From Archangium sp. (GTDB lineage Bacteria > Myxococcota > Myxococcia > Myxococcales > Myxococcaceae), in NCBI GenBank assembly GCA_016793525.1, contig JAEUJT010000260.1, forward strand, positions 1 through 8,574: a stretch of 8,574 nt of DNA, read 5' to 3'. Position numbers and translations under genes: made by a program. The notes under the pieces were generated by a model. That model worked only from the letters and a program-made list of their open reading frames with translations, was not told the DNA's origin and searched no databases. This document shows, one piece after another, positions 1 to 7,323 of this stretch; positions within the stretch are counted from its first letter, which is position 1; each line of letters starts with the position of its first letter.

Positions 1-6
1 CGCCCC

Positions 7-438
7 ATGTCGCTCGAGGCGCTCACGCCCGCGGGAACGCCAGACATGACGGGCGTGCCGCACAAAGGCACCAACTCGCTGCCGCTCTTTCGCCGCTTCG
101 CCAAGGTGTTCTACCGCCCCGACGGGCCGGCCGCGGCGACGGAGCGCTGGGGCTACAACGACAACTCCCCGCTCCTGCTCACCACCGTGGGCCCGGGGTA
201 CTACGTCGCGTACATGCTGCCGTCGGGAGAGGCGCTGGTCGACTACCTCCGCCAACCGCCGGGTACGCTGCCTGGAGCCCCTCCGCTGATCTCGAACGGG
301 GCCCGGCTGTCGCGCTTCGTCTACTACCAGACGCAAGACGTGCTTCGCCGGGTGTCGGAGCACGTGAGCATCGGGCGCGCCTCCCGCGGCGGGAAGCCGA
401 TGCCGAACTGGTTCGTGCTGTGCCGCAACGCAGCGTGA
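7..438 (+). CDS. Hypothetical protein, 143 aa, upstream of RNase J
   Basis: I do not recognise a named family. The protein is soluble-looking, with no signal peptide or membrane segment, and is rich in aromatic residues and Pro/Gly. It has a Tyr-rich middle (GYYVAYMLPSGEALVDYL, about residues 65-82) and a basic C-terminal stretch (RASRGGKPMPNWFVL) before the stop. The ATG at position 7 is the first start available, but the frame is open to the window edge, so the gene could begin further left; only six bases precede it and no ribosome binding site can be judged. The stop lies 7 nt before the RNase J start, so the two are probably co-transcribed. Its composition and codon use match the neighbouring genes, which supports it as a real gene. 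Function is unknown; being next to RNase J does not by itself show a role in RNA decay. Confidence 0.7.
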   Translation: MSLEALTPAGTPDMTGVPHKGTNSLPLFRRFAKVFYRPDGPAAATERWGYNDNSPLLLTTVGPGYYVAYMLPSGEALVDYLRQPPGTLPGAPPLISNGARLSRFVYYQTQDVLRRVSEHVSIGRASRGGKPMPNWFVLCRNAA

Positions 439-445
439 GCGAGCG

Positions 446-2107
446 ATGATCGACGTCGTCCCCCTGGGTGGGTTGGGCGAGATCGGCCTCAACACCATGG
501 CCGTGGTGCATGGCGGTGAGAGGATGCTCATCGACTGCGGCTTGATGTTCCCACGGTCTGATCAGTTCGGCGTCGACGTGGTGATACCCGACTTCGGGTG
601 GCTGCTCGACGAGCCGGCCTCGCTGCAGGCCATCGTGTTGACCCACGCCCACGAAGATCACCTCGGGGCGCTGCCGTGGCTGCTGCGGGAGCTCCCCGTA
701 CCCGTCTACGGCACCCGCTTCACCCTGGCCCTCGCGCGCCACAAGCTCGAGGAGGCCGGTCTTCGAGCCGACCTGCGCGAGATGGCGCCCCGCACCCCGT
801 TCCGCGTCGGCACCCAGTTCACCGTTGAGCCGATTCGCGTCACCCACTCCGTGCCCGACGCCGTGGCCCTGGCGGTCACCACCTCGAGCGGCACCGCCAT
901 TCACACCGGAGACTTCAAGCTCGACGGCATGCCCACCGACGGCCAGCTGACCGATCTCGAGCGCTTCGGAGAGCTCGGGGAGCGCGGCGTCACCGTGCTG
1001 CTGTCTGACTCCACCAACGCCGAGGTACCGGGGTGGACCGGCAGCGAGCAGCTCGTGCGCGAGACGTTCGAGCGGCTGGTGTCGACAGCCACGCAGCGGG
1101 TGATCGTCGGGCTCTTTGGCTCGCACCTCCACCGGGTGCACGCGCTGATGCAGCTCGCGCGGCGCTTCAACCGGCGGGTGATCCTCGGCGGCCGGAGCTT
1201 GATCCGAAACGTCGAGCTCGCGCGCGAGGCCGGCATCCTCTCCGTGCCAGAGGGGCTGCTCGTGGCCTGGGAAAACGCGGGCGAGGTCCCTCCCGCGCAG
1301 CAGCTCGTGATCTGCACCGGCGCGCAAGCCGAGCCCCTCGCTGCTCTGTCCCGTCTGGCCGACGGCGGTGGAGGCCCGGTGCGCATCGACGACGGTGACA
1401 CCGTCGTGCTCTCGTCGCGCACCATTCCCGGCAACGAGCAGGCGGTGTCGCTGCTGGTGAACCGGCTCCTCGCCCGCGGCGCCCGGCTCGCCTACGCCAG
1501 CATCGAGCCCGGCGTGCACGTGTCGGGGCACGCCTCGCAAGACGAGCAGCGGAAGATGATCGAGGTGGTGCAGCCGAAACACTTCGTGCCCATCCACGGC
1601 GAGCTGCGCCACTTGCTGCAGCACCGAGAGCTCGCGCGCCGCGCCGGCCTCGATGACTCCCGCACCTTCGTGCTCACCGATGGCGATTCGCTGCGCCTCG
1701 ATCCCTCGGGCGTGACGACGCGAGGCAAGGTTCCCGCTGGGCACCTCCTCACCCGGCGCGATGGCTTCGGCACCGTGACCGAAGCCGTGTTGGCAGAGCG
1801 GCGAGCCGTCGCGGCCGATGGCGTGGTGGTGTGCGCGGTCGCGCTCCCCCCTGGAGGAGGCACCTTGCTGTCTGGCCCCACCGTCTCAGCCCGCGGGCTT
1901 CAAGGTGACGAGCTGGCCGCGCTGTCATTGGCCGCCGACGGCGCGCGCCTCGCCCTGTCGGAGATGCCGACCCGCGAGCTGGCCGACGACGAGCGTGTGC
2001 GCGAAGCACTCACCCGCGGTGTACGGCGTGTCTTCAAGCAACTGCTCGGCACCCGCCCACATGTCATGCCCGTGGTGCTGCGCGTCACCGCCGCGAAGAG
2101 GTCGTGA
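446..2107 (+). CDS. rnj: Ribonuclease J (metallo-beta-lactamase / beta-CASP RNase)
   Basis: Zinc-dependent RNase J family enzyme: in characterised members a cytoplasmic endoribonuclease and 5'-to-3' exoribonuclease acting in mRNA decay and rRNA/sRNA maturation. The N-terminus (PLGGLGEIGLN) is the family's usual opening. The metallo-beta-lactamase core has the HxHxDH motif in THAHEDH (His67, His69, Asp71, His72). His134 (THSVPD) and Asp156 (HTGDFKLD) are the further metal ligands. The beta-CASP insert carries DSTNAEVPG (from Asp188), GLFGSHLHR (about 222-230) and TGAQAEPLAALSR (291-303). It is followed by SGHAS (His362) and PIHGE (His384), both active-site motifs of the family. A C-terminal alpha/beta domain ends near PHVMPVVLRV, as in full-length RNase J. 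The length, 553 aa, is normal, so the ATG at 446 is accepted although the ribosome binding site is weak (a GAG a few bases upstream). Intact, with all catalytic residues present. Confidence 0.96.
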   Translation: MIDVVPLGGLGEIGLNTMAVVHGGERMLIDCGLMFPRSDQFGVDVVIPDFGWLLDEPASLQAIVLTHAHEDHLGALPWLLRELPVPVYGTRFTLALARHKLEEAGLRADLREMAPRTPFRVGTQFTVEPIRVTHSVPDAVALAVTTSSGTAIHTGDFKLDGMPTDGQLTDLERFGELGERGVTVLLSDSTNAEVPGWTGSEQLVRETFERLVSTATQRVIVGLFGSHLHRVHALMQLARRFNRRVILGGRSLIRNVELAREAGILSVPEGLLVAWENAGEVPPAQQLVICTGAQAEPLAALSRLADGGGGPVRIDDGDTVVLSSRTIPGNEQAVSLLVNRLLARGARLAYASIEPGVHVSGHASQDEQRKMIEVVQPKHFVPIHGELRHLLQHRELARRAGLDDSRTFVLTDGDSLRLDPSGVTTRGKVPAGHLLTRRDGFGTVTEAVLAERRAVAADGVVVCAVALPPGGGTLLSGPTVSARGLQGDELAALSLAADGARLALSEMPTRELADDERVREALTRGVRRVFKQLLGTRPHVMPVVLRVTAAKRS

Positions 2108-2149
2108 AGTCCCCAGGCCCCGGGGTTACGCTCGCGGTCGAAACACACG

Positions 2150-2659
2150 ATGCCTACCGACTCCTACTCGCCGCTCACCAAGCCCGGTGATTTCACCGAA
2201 AACGAAGTGCCGACCCGTCAGACCAAGCGGCCGTTCGGCTTTGAGGAAGATCCAGTCACCGATCCCGGTATCGCCTTCGACGAAGCGGCGCCGTACGGCC
2301 GGGGCTCCGCCGGCAAGCCGCTCGACCAACACGGCGCAGAATGGGACGTGGTGACCAGCGAAGGCCACGGCTTCAATGACTCCGACGGGCCGGCCCAGAT
2401 GAAGTTGGTGGGTGACCCGCCGCTGTACAAAGACGACTGGGGCCCCTGGCGCGAGCGCGACCTCGACACCTTTTTTCAGCGGCACGTGGAGATCGAGAAG
2501 GCCCGGGCGCAGCACACCGACGCCCTCGAGGCCGTCTTGGCCCGCCACCGACTCCGCAACCTCAACCAGTGGGACCGAGTGTGCTTCACCTACTACCGGC
2601 ACCACGGCCCCACCGACGCCCGCTTCGTGCGCTTGACGCAGCGCTTCGACCCCCTCTGA
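2150..2659 (+). CDS. Hypothetical hydrophilic protein, 169 aa
   Basis: Not recognised with confidence. There is no signal peptide or membrane segment. The N-terminal two thirds is acidic, Pro/Gly-rich and probably poorly structured. It contains repeated short themes such as DPGIAFDEAAPYGRG and DGPAQMKLVGDPPLYKDDWGPWRERD. From about residue 118 the protein becomes a helical, basic, aromatic module (LEAVLARHRLRNLNQWDRV, then a YYRHHG segment and DARFVRLTQRF). This resembles small C-terminal modules seen in other myxobacterial hypothetical proteins, but I cannot confirm a family. The start is the ATG 42 nt after the RNase J stop. There is no clear Shine-Dalgarno sequence before it, and no better in-frame start upstream is evident. 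Coding is supported by steady G/C-ending codons over the whole length. It lies between RNase J and the CBM9-like protein gene and may be transcribed with RNase J. Confidence 0.75.
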   Translation: MPTDSYSPLTKPGDFTENEVPTRQTKRPFGFEEDPVTDPGIAFDEAAPYGRGSAGKPLDQHGAEWDVVTSEGHGFNDSDGPAQMKLVGDPPLYKDDWGPWRERDLDTFFQRHVEIEKARAQHTDALEAVLARHRLRNLNQWDRVCFTYYRHHGPTDARFVRLTQRFDPL

Positions 2660-2667
2660 GCTGCTCT

Positions 2668-2727
2668 AACCCCTCGAACTTCCGTGCGCCTTCGAACGGC
2701 CGGGGGGCTGCGCTCCGCTGAGGGGTT
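2668..2727. repeat. 8-bp inverted repeat in the gap after the 169-aa gene
   Basis: AACCCCTC at 2668-2675 and GAGGGGTT at 2720-2727 are exact inverted copies separated by 44 bases. They lie just after the stop at 2657-2659 and before the next start at 2751. No T-tract follows, so it is not a standard intrinsic terminator. It could close a larger RNA fold or be chance in GC-rich DNA. Nothing else recognisable lies in this 91-base gap. Confidence 0.3.
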
Positions 2728-2750
2728 GTGGTACCAGCCACCCTCTTCGA

Positions 2751-3860
2751 ATGCTGTTGCTCGTCCTCACCGCCCTGGCCGCCACGCCCGCCGAAAAGCC
2801 CATCAAACCGATGGCCACGTTGGCGAAAGCGCCCACCATCGACGGAGACCTGAGCGACCTGGCCCGAGCCTCTGAATTCGCCTCTCCAAAGAGCGCCAAA
2901 GGCCCCAGCGCCACCGTCGCGCTCAAGGCGGCCTCGCGCAACGATGTGGTCTACCTCGCGGTGAGCGTGAGCGACAATCGCGTCACCGCCGATGATCGCC
3001 TCGACGTGACTGTATTTTTCCCCGGCTCGGGCACGACCTCGCGCGGCTTCACCTACCGCTTCGAGCCCTCTGGAGCGCCTGCCTCAGCGGGAGAAGCCGA
3101 CCCGCCGGGGTTCGCCACCAAGCTCGTCTCCGCCGCCGCCAAGCCCACGAAGCAGGGCTGGTCGTTGGAGCTCGCCCTGCCCGCGCGTGCGCTGCCTCGC
3201 TTTCAGGCCTCGAAGCCGCTGGCCGTGACGCTCTGCGCCGACTACCGCGACATCGACGAGGTCGGAGCCACGGCGGTGACGGCCACCACCTGCCCGGTGG
3301 GCGACATGGTCGGCGGGCCCACGCGCCTTCCCGACACGTTCCGCAAAGCGCTCAAGCTGACCCCGCCGGCTGACATCGAGGGCATCGAGGCGCGCGCCAA
3401 CGGCTGGCTGGGCATCTCCAAGCTGCACTTCCCCACCTGGGTCTCGAGCGACGTGGCGCTCACGCCGGAGCTGCTGGTGAGCTTGGTCGCGGGCTCGGCC
3501 GCGGTCGACCCCGACGCGGTGGCGGTGCCAGTGCCAAAGCAGCTGATGCTCAACGACAACCGGCCGCTCTTCACCGTGTTGACCGGCACCAACCCCTTTA
3601 CCGCCGACACGTGCAACTCGGCCCACGAGCTGCGGTTGGTGCTCTACGTGGTGGGCGGTACGACCGCGAACCGGGTGCTCGAATGGCCGGTGGTGACCTG
3701 CAGCCTCGGGCGCGCGATGCGCTTCGAGATGGGCGCCGACGGCACGCTGATGGTCGGCTTCACCAGCGGAGCGACGCAGCATTTCGTGTGGTCCGATGAT
3801 CACTTCGAGCGCAGTGAGCTCGGCCGCACCTCGATGACGCAGCACGGGAGTCTCTTGTGA
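2751..3860 (+). CDS. Exported protein with CBM9/DOMON-like N-terminal domain, 369 aa
   Basis: The first 14 or so residues ([14 protein letters not shown]) form a short hydrophobic segment followed by Ala-rich cleavage options, suggesting a compact Sec signal peptide, although no basic residue precedes the hydrophobic core. Residues 27-170 resemble the carbohydrate-binding family 9 / DOMON-like beta-sandwich: [14 protein letters not shown] (27-40), then [14 protein letters not shown] (65-78), [12 protein letters not shown] (81-92), and a [14 protein letters not shown] strand typical of the domain's end. Residues from about 205 form a second domain I cannot assign. Four cysteines (162, 181, 288, 317) could form disulfides after export. 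The ATG at 2751 is the only ATG or GTG in this frame after the upstream stop at 2667; it has no Shine-Dalgarno sequence. The stop overlaps the rimO start by 4 nt (GTGA), suggesting translational coupling. Ligand and function are unknown; similar domains occur in binding proteins and in electron-transfer proteins, so binding of sugar is only one possibility. Confidence 0.78.
   Translation: MLLLVLTALAATPAEKPIKPMATLAKAPTIDGDLSDLARASEFASPKSAKGPSATVALKAASRNDVVYLAVSVSDNRVTADDRLDVTVFFPGSGTTSRGFTYRFEPSGAPASAGEADPPGFATKLVSAAAKPTKQGWSLELALPARALPRFQASKPLAVTLCADYRDIDEVGATAVTATTCPVGDMVGGPTRLPDTFRKALKLTPPADIEGIEARANGWLGISKLHFPTWVSSDVALTPELLVSLVAGSAAVDPDAVAVPVPKQLMLNDNRPLFTVLTGTNPFTADTCNSAHELRLVLYVVGGTTANRVLEWPVVTCSLGRAMRFEMGADGTLMVGFTSGATQHFVWSDDHFERSELGRTSMTQHGSLL
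3846..3850 (+). promoter_or_regulatory. Ribosome binding site of rimO
   Basis: GGGAG sits 6 nt before the GTG at 3857, inside the last codons of the upstream gene. It supports the GTG start and the 4-nt stop/start overlap. It is one of the few clear Shine-Dalgarno sequences in this window. Confidence 0.75.
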
Positions 3861-5302
3861 CGAAGAAGCATGATGACGCGAAGCCGCTGTACATGATGAC
3901 GCTCGGGTGCCCCAAGAACCGGGTCGACAGCGAGGTCATGCTGGGCACCTTGTCGCAGCGCGGCTACCGCCTGGTCGAAGACCCCGCGACCGCCGAGGTG
4001 ATCGTCGTCAACACCTGCGCGTTCTTGAAGGCCGCGGAGAAAGAATCGGTCGACAGCATTCTCGAGCTCGCCGAGCACAAGAAGACCGGCGCGTGCGACA
4101 CCCTGGTCGTCACTGGCTGCCTGGTGCAGCGCCACGGCGAGGCGCTCTCGAAGGAGCTGCCCGAGGTCGATCACTTTCTCGGCACCAGCGCCTACGTGCA
4201 GATCGGCGACTTGCTCGCGGCCGAAGCCAGCCCGCGCCAGCTCATCCCCGACCCCGACTACGTGCACACCGCGGCGGTGCCGAAGGTGAACTCGATGCCC
4301 GGGTACACCGCGTATTTGAAGATCTCCGAGGGCTGCGACAACAAGTGCGCGTTCTGCATCATCCCCACGCTGCGCGGGTTGCAGCGCAGCCGCCCCATCG
4401 ACGACATCGTGCGCGAGGCGAAGCAGCTGGCCGATTCAGGCGTGAAAGAGCTGAACCTCGTCGCGCAGGACCTGACGGCGTACGGCCACGACCTGCCTGG
4501 CCGGCCCAAGCTGCACGAGCTGCTGAAGGAGCTGGTGAAGGTCGACGTCACGTGGATTCGCCTGCACTACGCCTACCCGCGCGTGTTCCCCGATGAGCTG
4601 ATCGACGTCATCGCCACCGAGCCGAAGATCGCCAAGTACCTCGACATGCCGCTGCAGCACGCGTCTGACGAGCTGCTCAAGTCGATGAAGCGCGGCCGCG
4701 ACTCCGCGTTCTTGAAGACGCTGGTGGCCAAGCTGCGCACCCGGGTGCCGAACCTGGTGTTCCGCACCTCGCTCATCGTCGGCCTGCCCGGCGAGACCGA
4801 AGCCGACTTTCAGCTCCTCAAAGACTTCGTGAAGGAGATGCGCTTCGAGCGGCTCGGCGTCTTCCAGTACTCCGATGAAGAGGGCACCACCGCGTTCGAC
4901 ATGCCGAACAAGGTGCCGCAGAAGACCATCGAGCGCCGCTGGCGCGAGGTGATGGCCATTCAGAAGCGCATCAGCCGCGAGCAGAACAAGAAGCGCATCG
5001 GTACCCAGGTGAAGGTGCTGGTCGAAGGCGCGAGCCCTGAGTCAGAGCACCTGCTCGTGGGCCGCTACGAAGGCCAGGCGCCCGACATCGACGGGCAGGT
5101 CTACATCAACGACGGCCTCGCCTACCCGGGCGAGCTCGTCACCGTCGAGATCACCGAGGCCCACGACTACGACGTGGTCGGCAAAGTCGTCGCCCGCGAA
5201 GAACGCTCGTCGAAGAAACACGCGGCGCGCTCGGCGGTGCCGGCCCACGTGCGCGGCGGAGAGAAGATCGTTTCGCCCCCCACCTGGCTCGCCCCTCGGT
5301 AG
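3857..5302 (+). CDS. rimO: Ribosomal protein S12 methylthiotransferase RimO
   Basis: Radical-SAM methylthiotransferase that, in characterised bacteria, adds a methylthio group to the conserved aspartate of ribosomal protein S12 (Asp88 in E. coli numbering). The UPF0004 N-terminal domain holds the auxiliary Fe-S cluster cysteines Cys18 ([11 protein letters not shown], the RimO form of the motif), Cys54 (VNTCAF) and Cys88 (TGCLVQR). The radical-SAM CxxxCxxC is Cys160, Cys164 and Cys167 ([10 protein letters not shown]). Then come [11 protein letters not shown] and [10 protein letters not shown], which favour RimO over the tRNA-modifying relatives MiaB and MtaB. The TRAM domain covers about residues 377-445 and includes DIDGQVYI. 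After it comes a 36-residue basic tail (ending PPTWLAPR), so the protein is longer than the usual roughly 440 aa. The GTG start has a good ribosome binding site and overlaps the preceding stop. All cluster cysteines are present, so the enzyme should be active. Confidence 0.97.
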   Translation: MTKKHDDAKPLYMMTLGCPKNRVDSEVMLGTLSQRGYRLVEDPATAEVIVVNTCAFLKAAEKESVDSILELAEHKKTGACDTLVVTGCLVQRHGEALSKELPEVDHFLGTSAYVQIGDLLAAEASPRQLIPDPDYVHTAAVPKVNSMPGYTAYLKISEGCDNKCAFCIIPTLRGLQRSRPIDDIVREAKQLADSGVKELNLVAQDLTAYGHDLPGRPKLHELLKELVKVDVTWIRLHYAYPRVFPDELIDVIATEPKIAKYLDMPLQHASDELLKSMKRGRDSAFLKTLVAKLRTRVPNLVFRTSLIVGLPGETEADFQLLKDFVKEMRFERLGVFQYSDEEGTTAFDMPNKVPQKTIERRWREVMAIQKRISREQNKKRIGTQVKVLVEGASPESEHLLVGRYEGQAPDIDGQVYINDGLAYPGELVTVEITEAHDYDVVGKVVAREERSSKKHAARSAVPAHVRGGEKIVSPPTWLAPR

Positions 5303-5303
5303 G

Positions 5304-5320
5304 CCAGCTCCTCGGGCTGG
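5304..5320 (+). terminator. Weak hairpin just after rimO
   Basis: CCAGC at 5304-5308 pairs with GCTGG at 5316-5320 across a 7-nt loop, starting 2 nt after the rimO stop. No T-run follows, so it is at best a weak or factor-dependent terminator, or an mRNA 3'-end structure. The remaining 138 bases to the next start hold no recognisable gene or site. Confidence 0.3.
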
Positions 5321-5458
5321 TATGAGCGCGATGATCTGATCGCGCCGCAGCCACACCCGCGCTTCGAACCGGAGCGTGGCGCTGAAGGTCACCTCGCTCG
5401 CCAGCGTGCCGCCCACGAGGTGTTTGTGTACGACCTTGTTCGATTTTCTGAGAACCGA

Positions 5459-7249
5459 GTGTTCCCCCTCTTCCGGCTCGTTGCGCTCTCAGGGCTGAGC
5501 CTCGCCGCTTGCCCGACACCGACTCCAGCGCCCGAAACGCCGACGTGCGGCCTCACCGCCGCGGAGTGGGCGCAGCTCGAGACGGGGCACTCCCCCGCCA
5601 GGCTGTGGGACGAGATGGCTTTGCTCGCCATTCGCCGCGACGTCCCACAGCCCACCGTGCACGCGCGCAACCTCTTCCACCTCTCGGCCGCCATGTTCGA
5701 CGCGTGGGCGGCGTACGACGCGACGGCTGACGGGGTGTTCTTCACCGAGAAATACGCGGCTGCTGATGTGGCGACAGCGCGGAATGAGGCCCTCAGCTAC
5801 GCGGCGGCTCGAGTCCTGTCGTACCGGTACCGCGGGTCGGCGGGCGGTGCACCGGTGGTGGCCTGCTTCGACGAAGGCCTGCGACGCCTCGGATACTCGC
5901 CAGACGCAACCTCCACGGAGGGAAGCGCTCCGAGCGCCATTGGCAACCGAATCGCCGCGCGTGTCATCGACGGGTGCATCGACGACGGAGCGAATGAAAC
6001 CAACGCCTACGCCGATACGAGCGGGTGGACACCGGACAACCCGCCGCTCGCCGTCACCGCGCCGGGAACGATCATCACCGCCCCCGACAGGTGGCAGCAG
6101 CTCTCGCTCGCCGAGGCCTTTACGCAGAACGGAATTCCAACCGGCACGCTCCAGCCCTTCGTCGGCGCGCACTGGGCGGGGGTGACGCCGTTCGCCATGC
6201 AGCGCACCGGAACCGCGCCGTTCCATGACGCGGGCGTGCCCCCACACACGCTGTCGGCTGAGATGCGCGACTGGGCGGTTGAGCTGATCCGCAAAGGGGC
6301 CCAGCTCGAGGTCACCGCGGAGACCATCGATCTCTCCCCGGGAGCGATCGGCAACAACCCGTTGGGCACCAACTCGGGCACGGGACATTCACTCAACCCC
6401 GCAACCGGCCAGCCGTACGCCGCCAACGTGGTGCCGCTCGGCGACTTCGGGCGCGTGTTGGCGGAGTTCTGGGCCGATGGGCCGAAGTCAGAGACACCGC
6501 CGGGCCATTGGAATGTCATCGCCAATGCCGTGGGTGATCACCCGCTCCTCAGCACCTCACTCGATGCGCTGGAGTGGGACGTAAAGACGTACCTCGCGCT
6601 GAACGGGGCGCTCCATGACGCAGCCATCACCGCGTGGGAGACCAAGCGGCTGACGCGATCGGCGCGGCCCATCTCCATCATTCGATACCTCGCTGCGCTC
6701 CCGGAGTCTGATCCCAACGTGCTGCCCGAGATCCCCGGCCTCATCGAGCGCATCACCGCGGCGTCGTCTCAGGTGGGCCAACGTCACTCGGCGCTCGCGG
6801 AGTTCGTCGGCGAGCTGGCGGTGCGTTGCTGGCGCGGAGAGGGCATCGGCGGTGTGGGCTGGCAGCGCGCGGCGCTCTGGGTGCCGTACCAACGCAAGAC
6901 CTTCGTCACCCCCGCGTTCCCCGGCTTCGTCTCGGGCCACAGCACCTTCAGCCGAGCCGCCGCCGAGGTGCTGGCTGGGCTCACGGGGTCCGCCTTTTTC
7001 CCTGGAGGGCTCTCCGCGCACACCGTGCCCGCCAACACCGGGCTCACCTTTGAGCCGGGGCCGTCGAAGGCCGTCACGCTCCAATGGGCGACGTACTTTG
7101 ACGCCGCCGATCAAGCCGGGCAGTCGCGGCGCTGGGGTGGAATTCACGTCGAGCCCGACGACTTCGTGGGGCGCCGGCTCGGGCACGACGTGGGCCTCGA
7201 CGCTCTGGCCAAGGCGCGTACGTACTTCGACGGAACAGCGCGGCCGTAG
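5459..7249 (+). CDS. Vanadium-dependent haloperoxidase-family lipoprotein
   Basis: Member of the vanadium haloperoxidase / PAP2-type phosphatase superfamily; characterised relatives use vanadate and peroxide to oxidise halides. I choose the GTG at 5459 because it gives a clean lipoprotein signal, MFPLFRLVALSGLSLAAC (lipobox LAAC, Cys18), and has GAGA 5 nt upstream; an in-frame GTG at 5420 would add 13 residues and an atypical N-terminus. Numbering from 5459, the protein has 596 aa. The N-terminal half contains VHARNLFHLSAAMFDAWAAYD, the usual opening of this bacterial subgroup. The vanadate pocket can be read in full: Lys396 and Arg403 (WETKRLTRSARP), Ser492-Gly493-His494 (FVSGHSTFS), and Arg557 and His563 (SRRWGGIH). 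The spacing of 7 between Lys and Arg and of 6 between Arg and His matches fungal chloroperoxidase (K353/R360, S402-H404, R490/H496). VEPDDFVGRRLGHDVG follows. It is probably tethered to the outer membrane facing the periplasm or the outside. Phosphatase activity is the main alternative. Confidence 0.87.
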   Translation: MFPLFRLVALSGLSLAACPTPTPAPETPTCGLTAAEWAQLETGHSPARLWDEMALLAIRRDVPQPTVHARNLFHLSAAMFDAWAAYDATADGVFFTEKYAAADVATARNEALSYAAARVLSYRYRGSAGGAPVVACFDEGLRRLGYSPDATSTEGSAPSAIGNRIAARVIDGCIDDGANETNAYADTSGWTPDNPPLAVTAPGTIITAPDRWQQLSLAEAFTQNGIPTGTLQPFVGAHWAGVTPFAMQRTGTAPFHDAGVPPHTLSAEMRDWAVELIRKGAQLEVTAETIDLSPGAIGNNPLGTNSGTGHSLNPATGQPYAANVVPLGDFGRVLAEFWADGPKSETPPGHWNVIANAVGDHPLLSTSLDALEWDVKTYLALNGALHDAAITAWETKRLTRSARPISIIRYLAALPESDPNVLPEIPGLIERITAASSQVGQRHSALAEFVGELAVRCWRGEGIGGVGWQRAALWVPYQRKTFVTPAFPGFVSGHSTFSRAAAEVLAGLTGSAFFPGGLSAHTVPANTGLTFEPGPSKAVTLQWATYFDAADQAGQSRRWGGIHVEPDDFVGRRLGHDVGLDALAKARTYFDGTARP

Positions 7250-7275
7250 GGGTAGGCGGGCAACGCCACCGTGCC

Positions 7276-7290
7276 GCGCTGGGTCAGCGC
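7276..7290 (+). other. Hairpin between the haloperoxidase and kinase-family genes
   Basis: GCGCTG (7276-7281) and CAGCGC (7285-7290) are exact inverted copies around a GGT triloop. It starts 26 bases after the haloperoxidase stop and is followed by more GC-rich sequence, not a T-tract. It could be a transcript-end or processing structure. Chance is not excluded. Confidence 0.3.
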
Positions 7291-7323
7291 CGGCGCCCGG
7301 GCTGTGCTACTCCACGCGATCGA

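Noticed and set aside
179..1744. Long open frame on the - strand (521 codons) across RNase J
   Set aside because: It is the antisense of RNase J, low in complexity (His, Gly, Arg, Ala rich) with no motif; an expected shadow in GC-rich coding DNA.
2111..2125. CCCC-AGGCCCC-GGGG hairpin after RNase J
   Set aside because: Four base pairs of G/C without a T-tract are expected often by chance at this base composition.
3084..3845. 253-codon open frame on the - strand across the CBM9-like gene
   Set aside because: Same pattern of Arg/Gly/His-rich antisense translation; the sense frame has a signal peptide, domain motifs and coupling to rimO.
5303..5416. Minus-strand reading GGTLASEVTFSATLRFEARV between rimO and the haloperoxidase
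   Set aside because: It looks protein-like and could be a gene remnant, but it has no good start or stop of its own, runs on into antisense rimO, and the + strand frame here is equally open. I recognise no family.
6557..7186. 209-codon - strand open frame within the haloperoxidase gene
   Set aside because: Antisense shadow; the sense frame carries the full vanadate-binding motif set.
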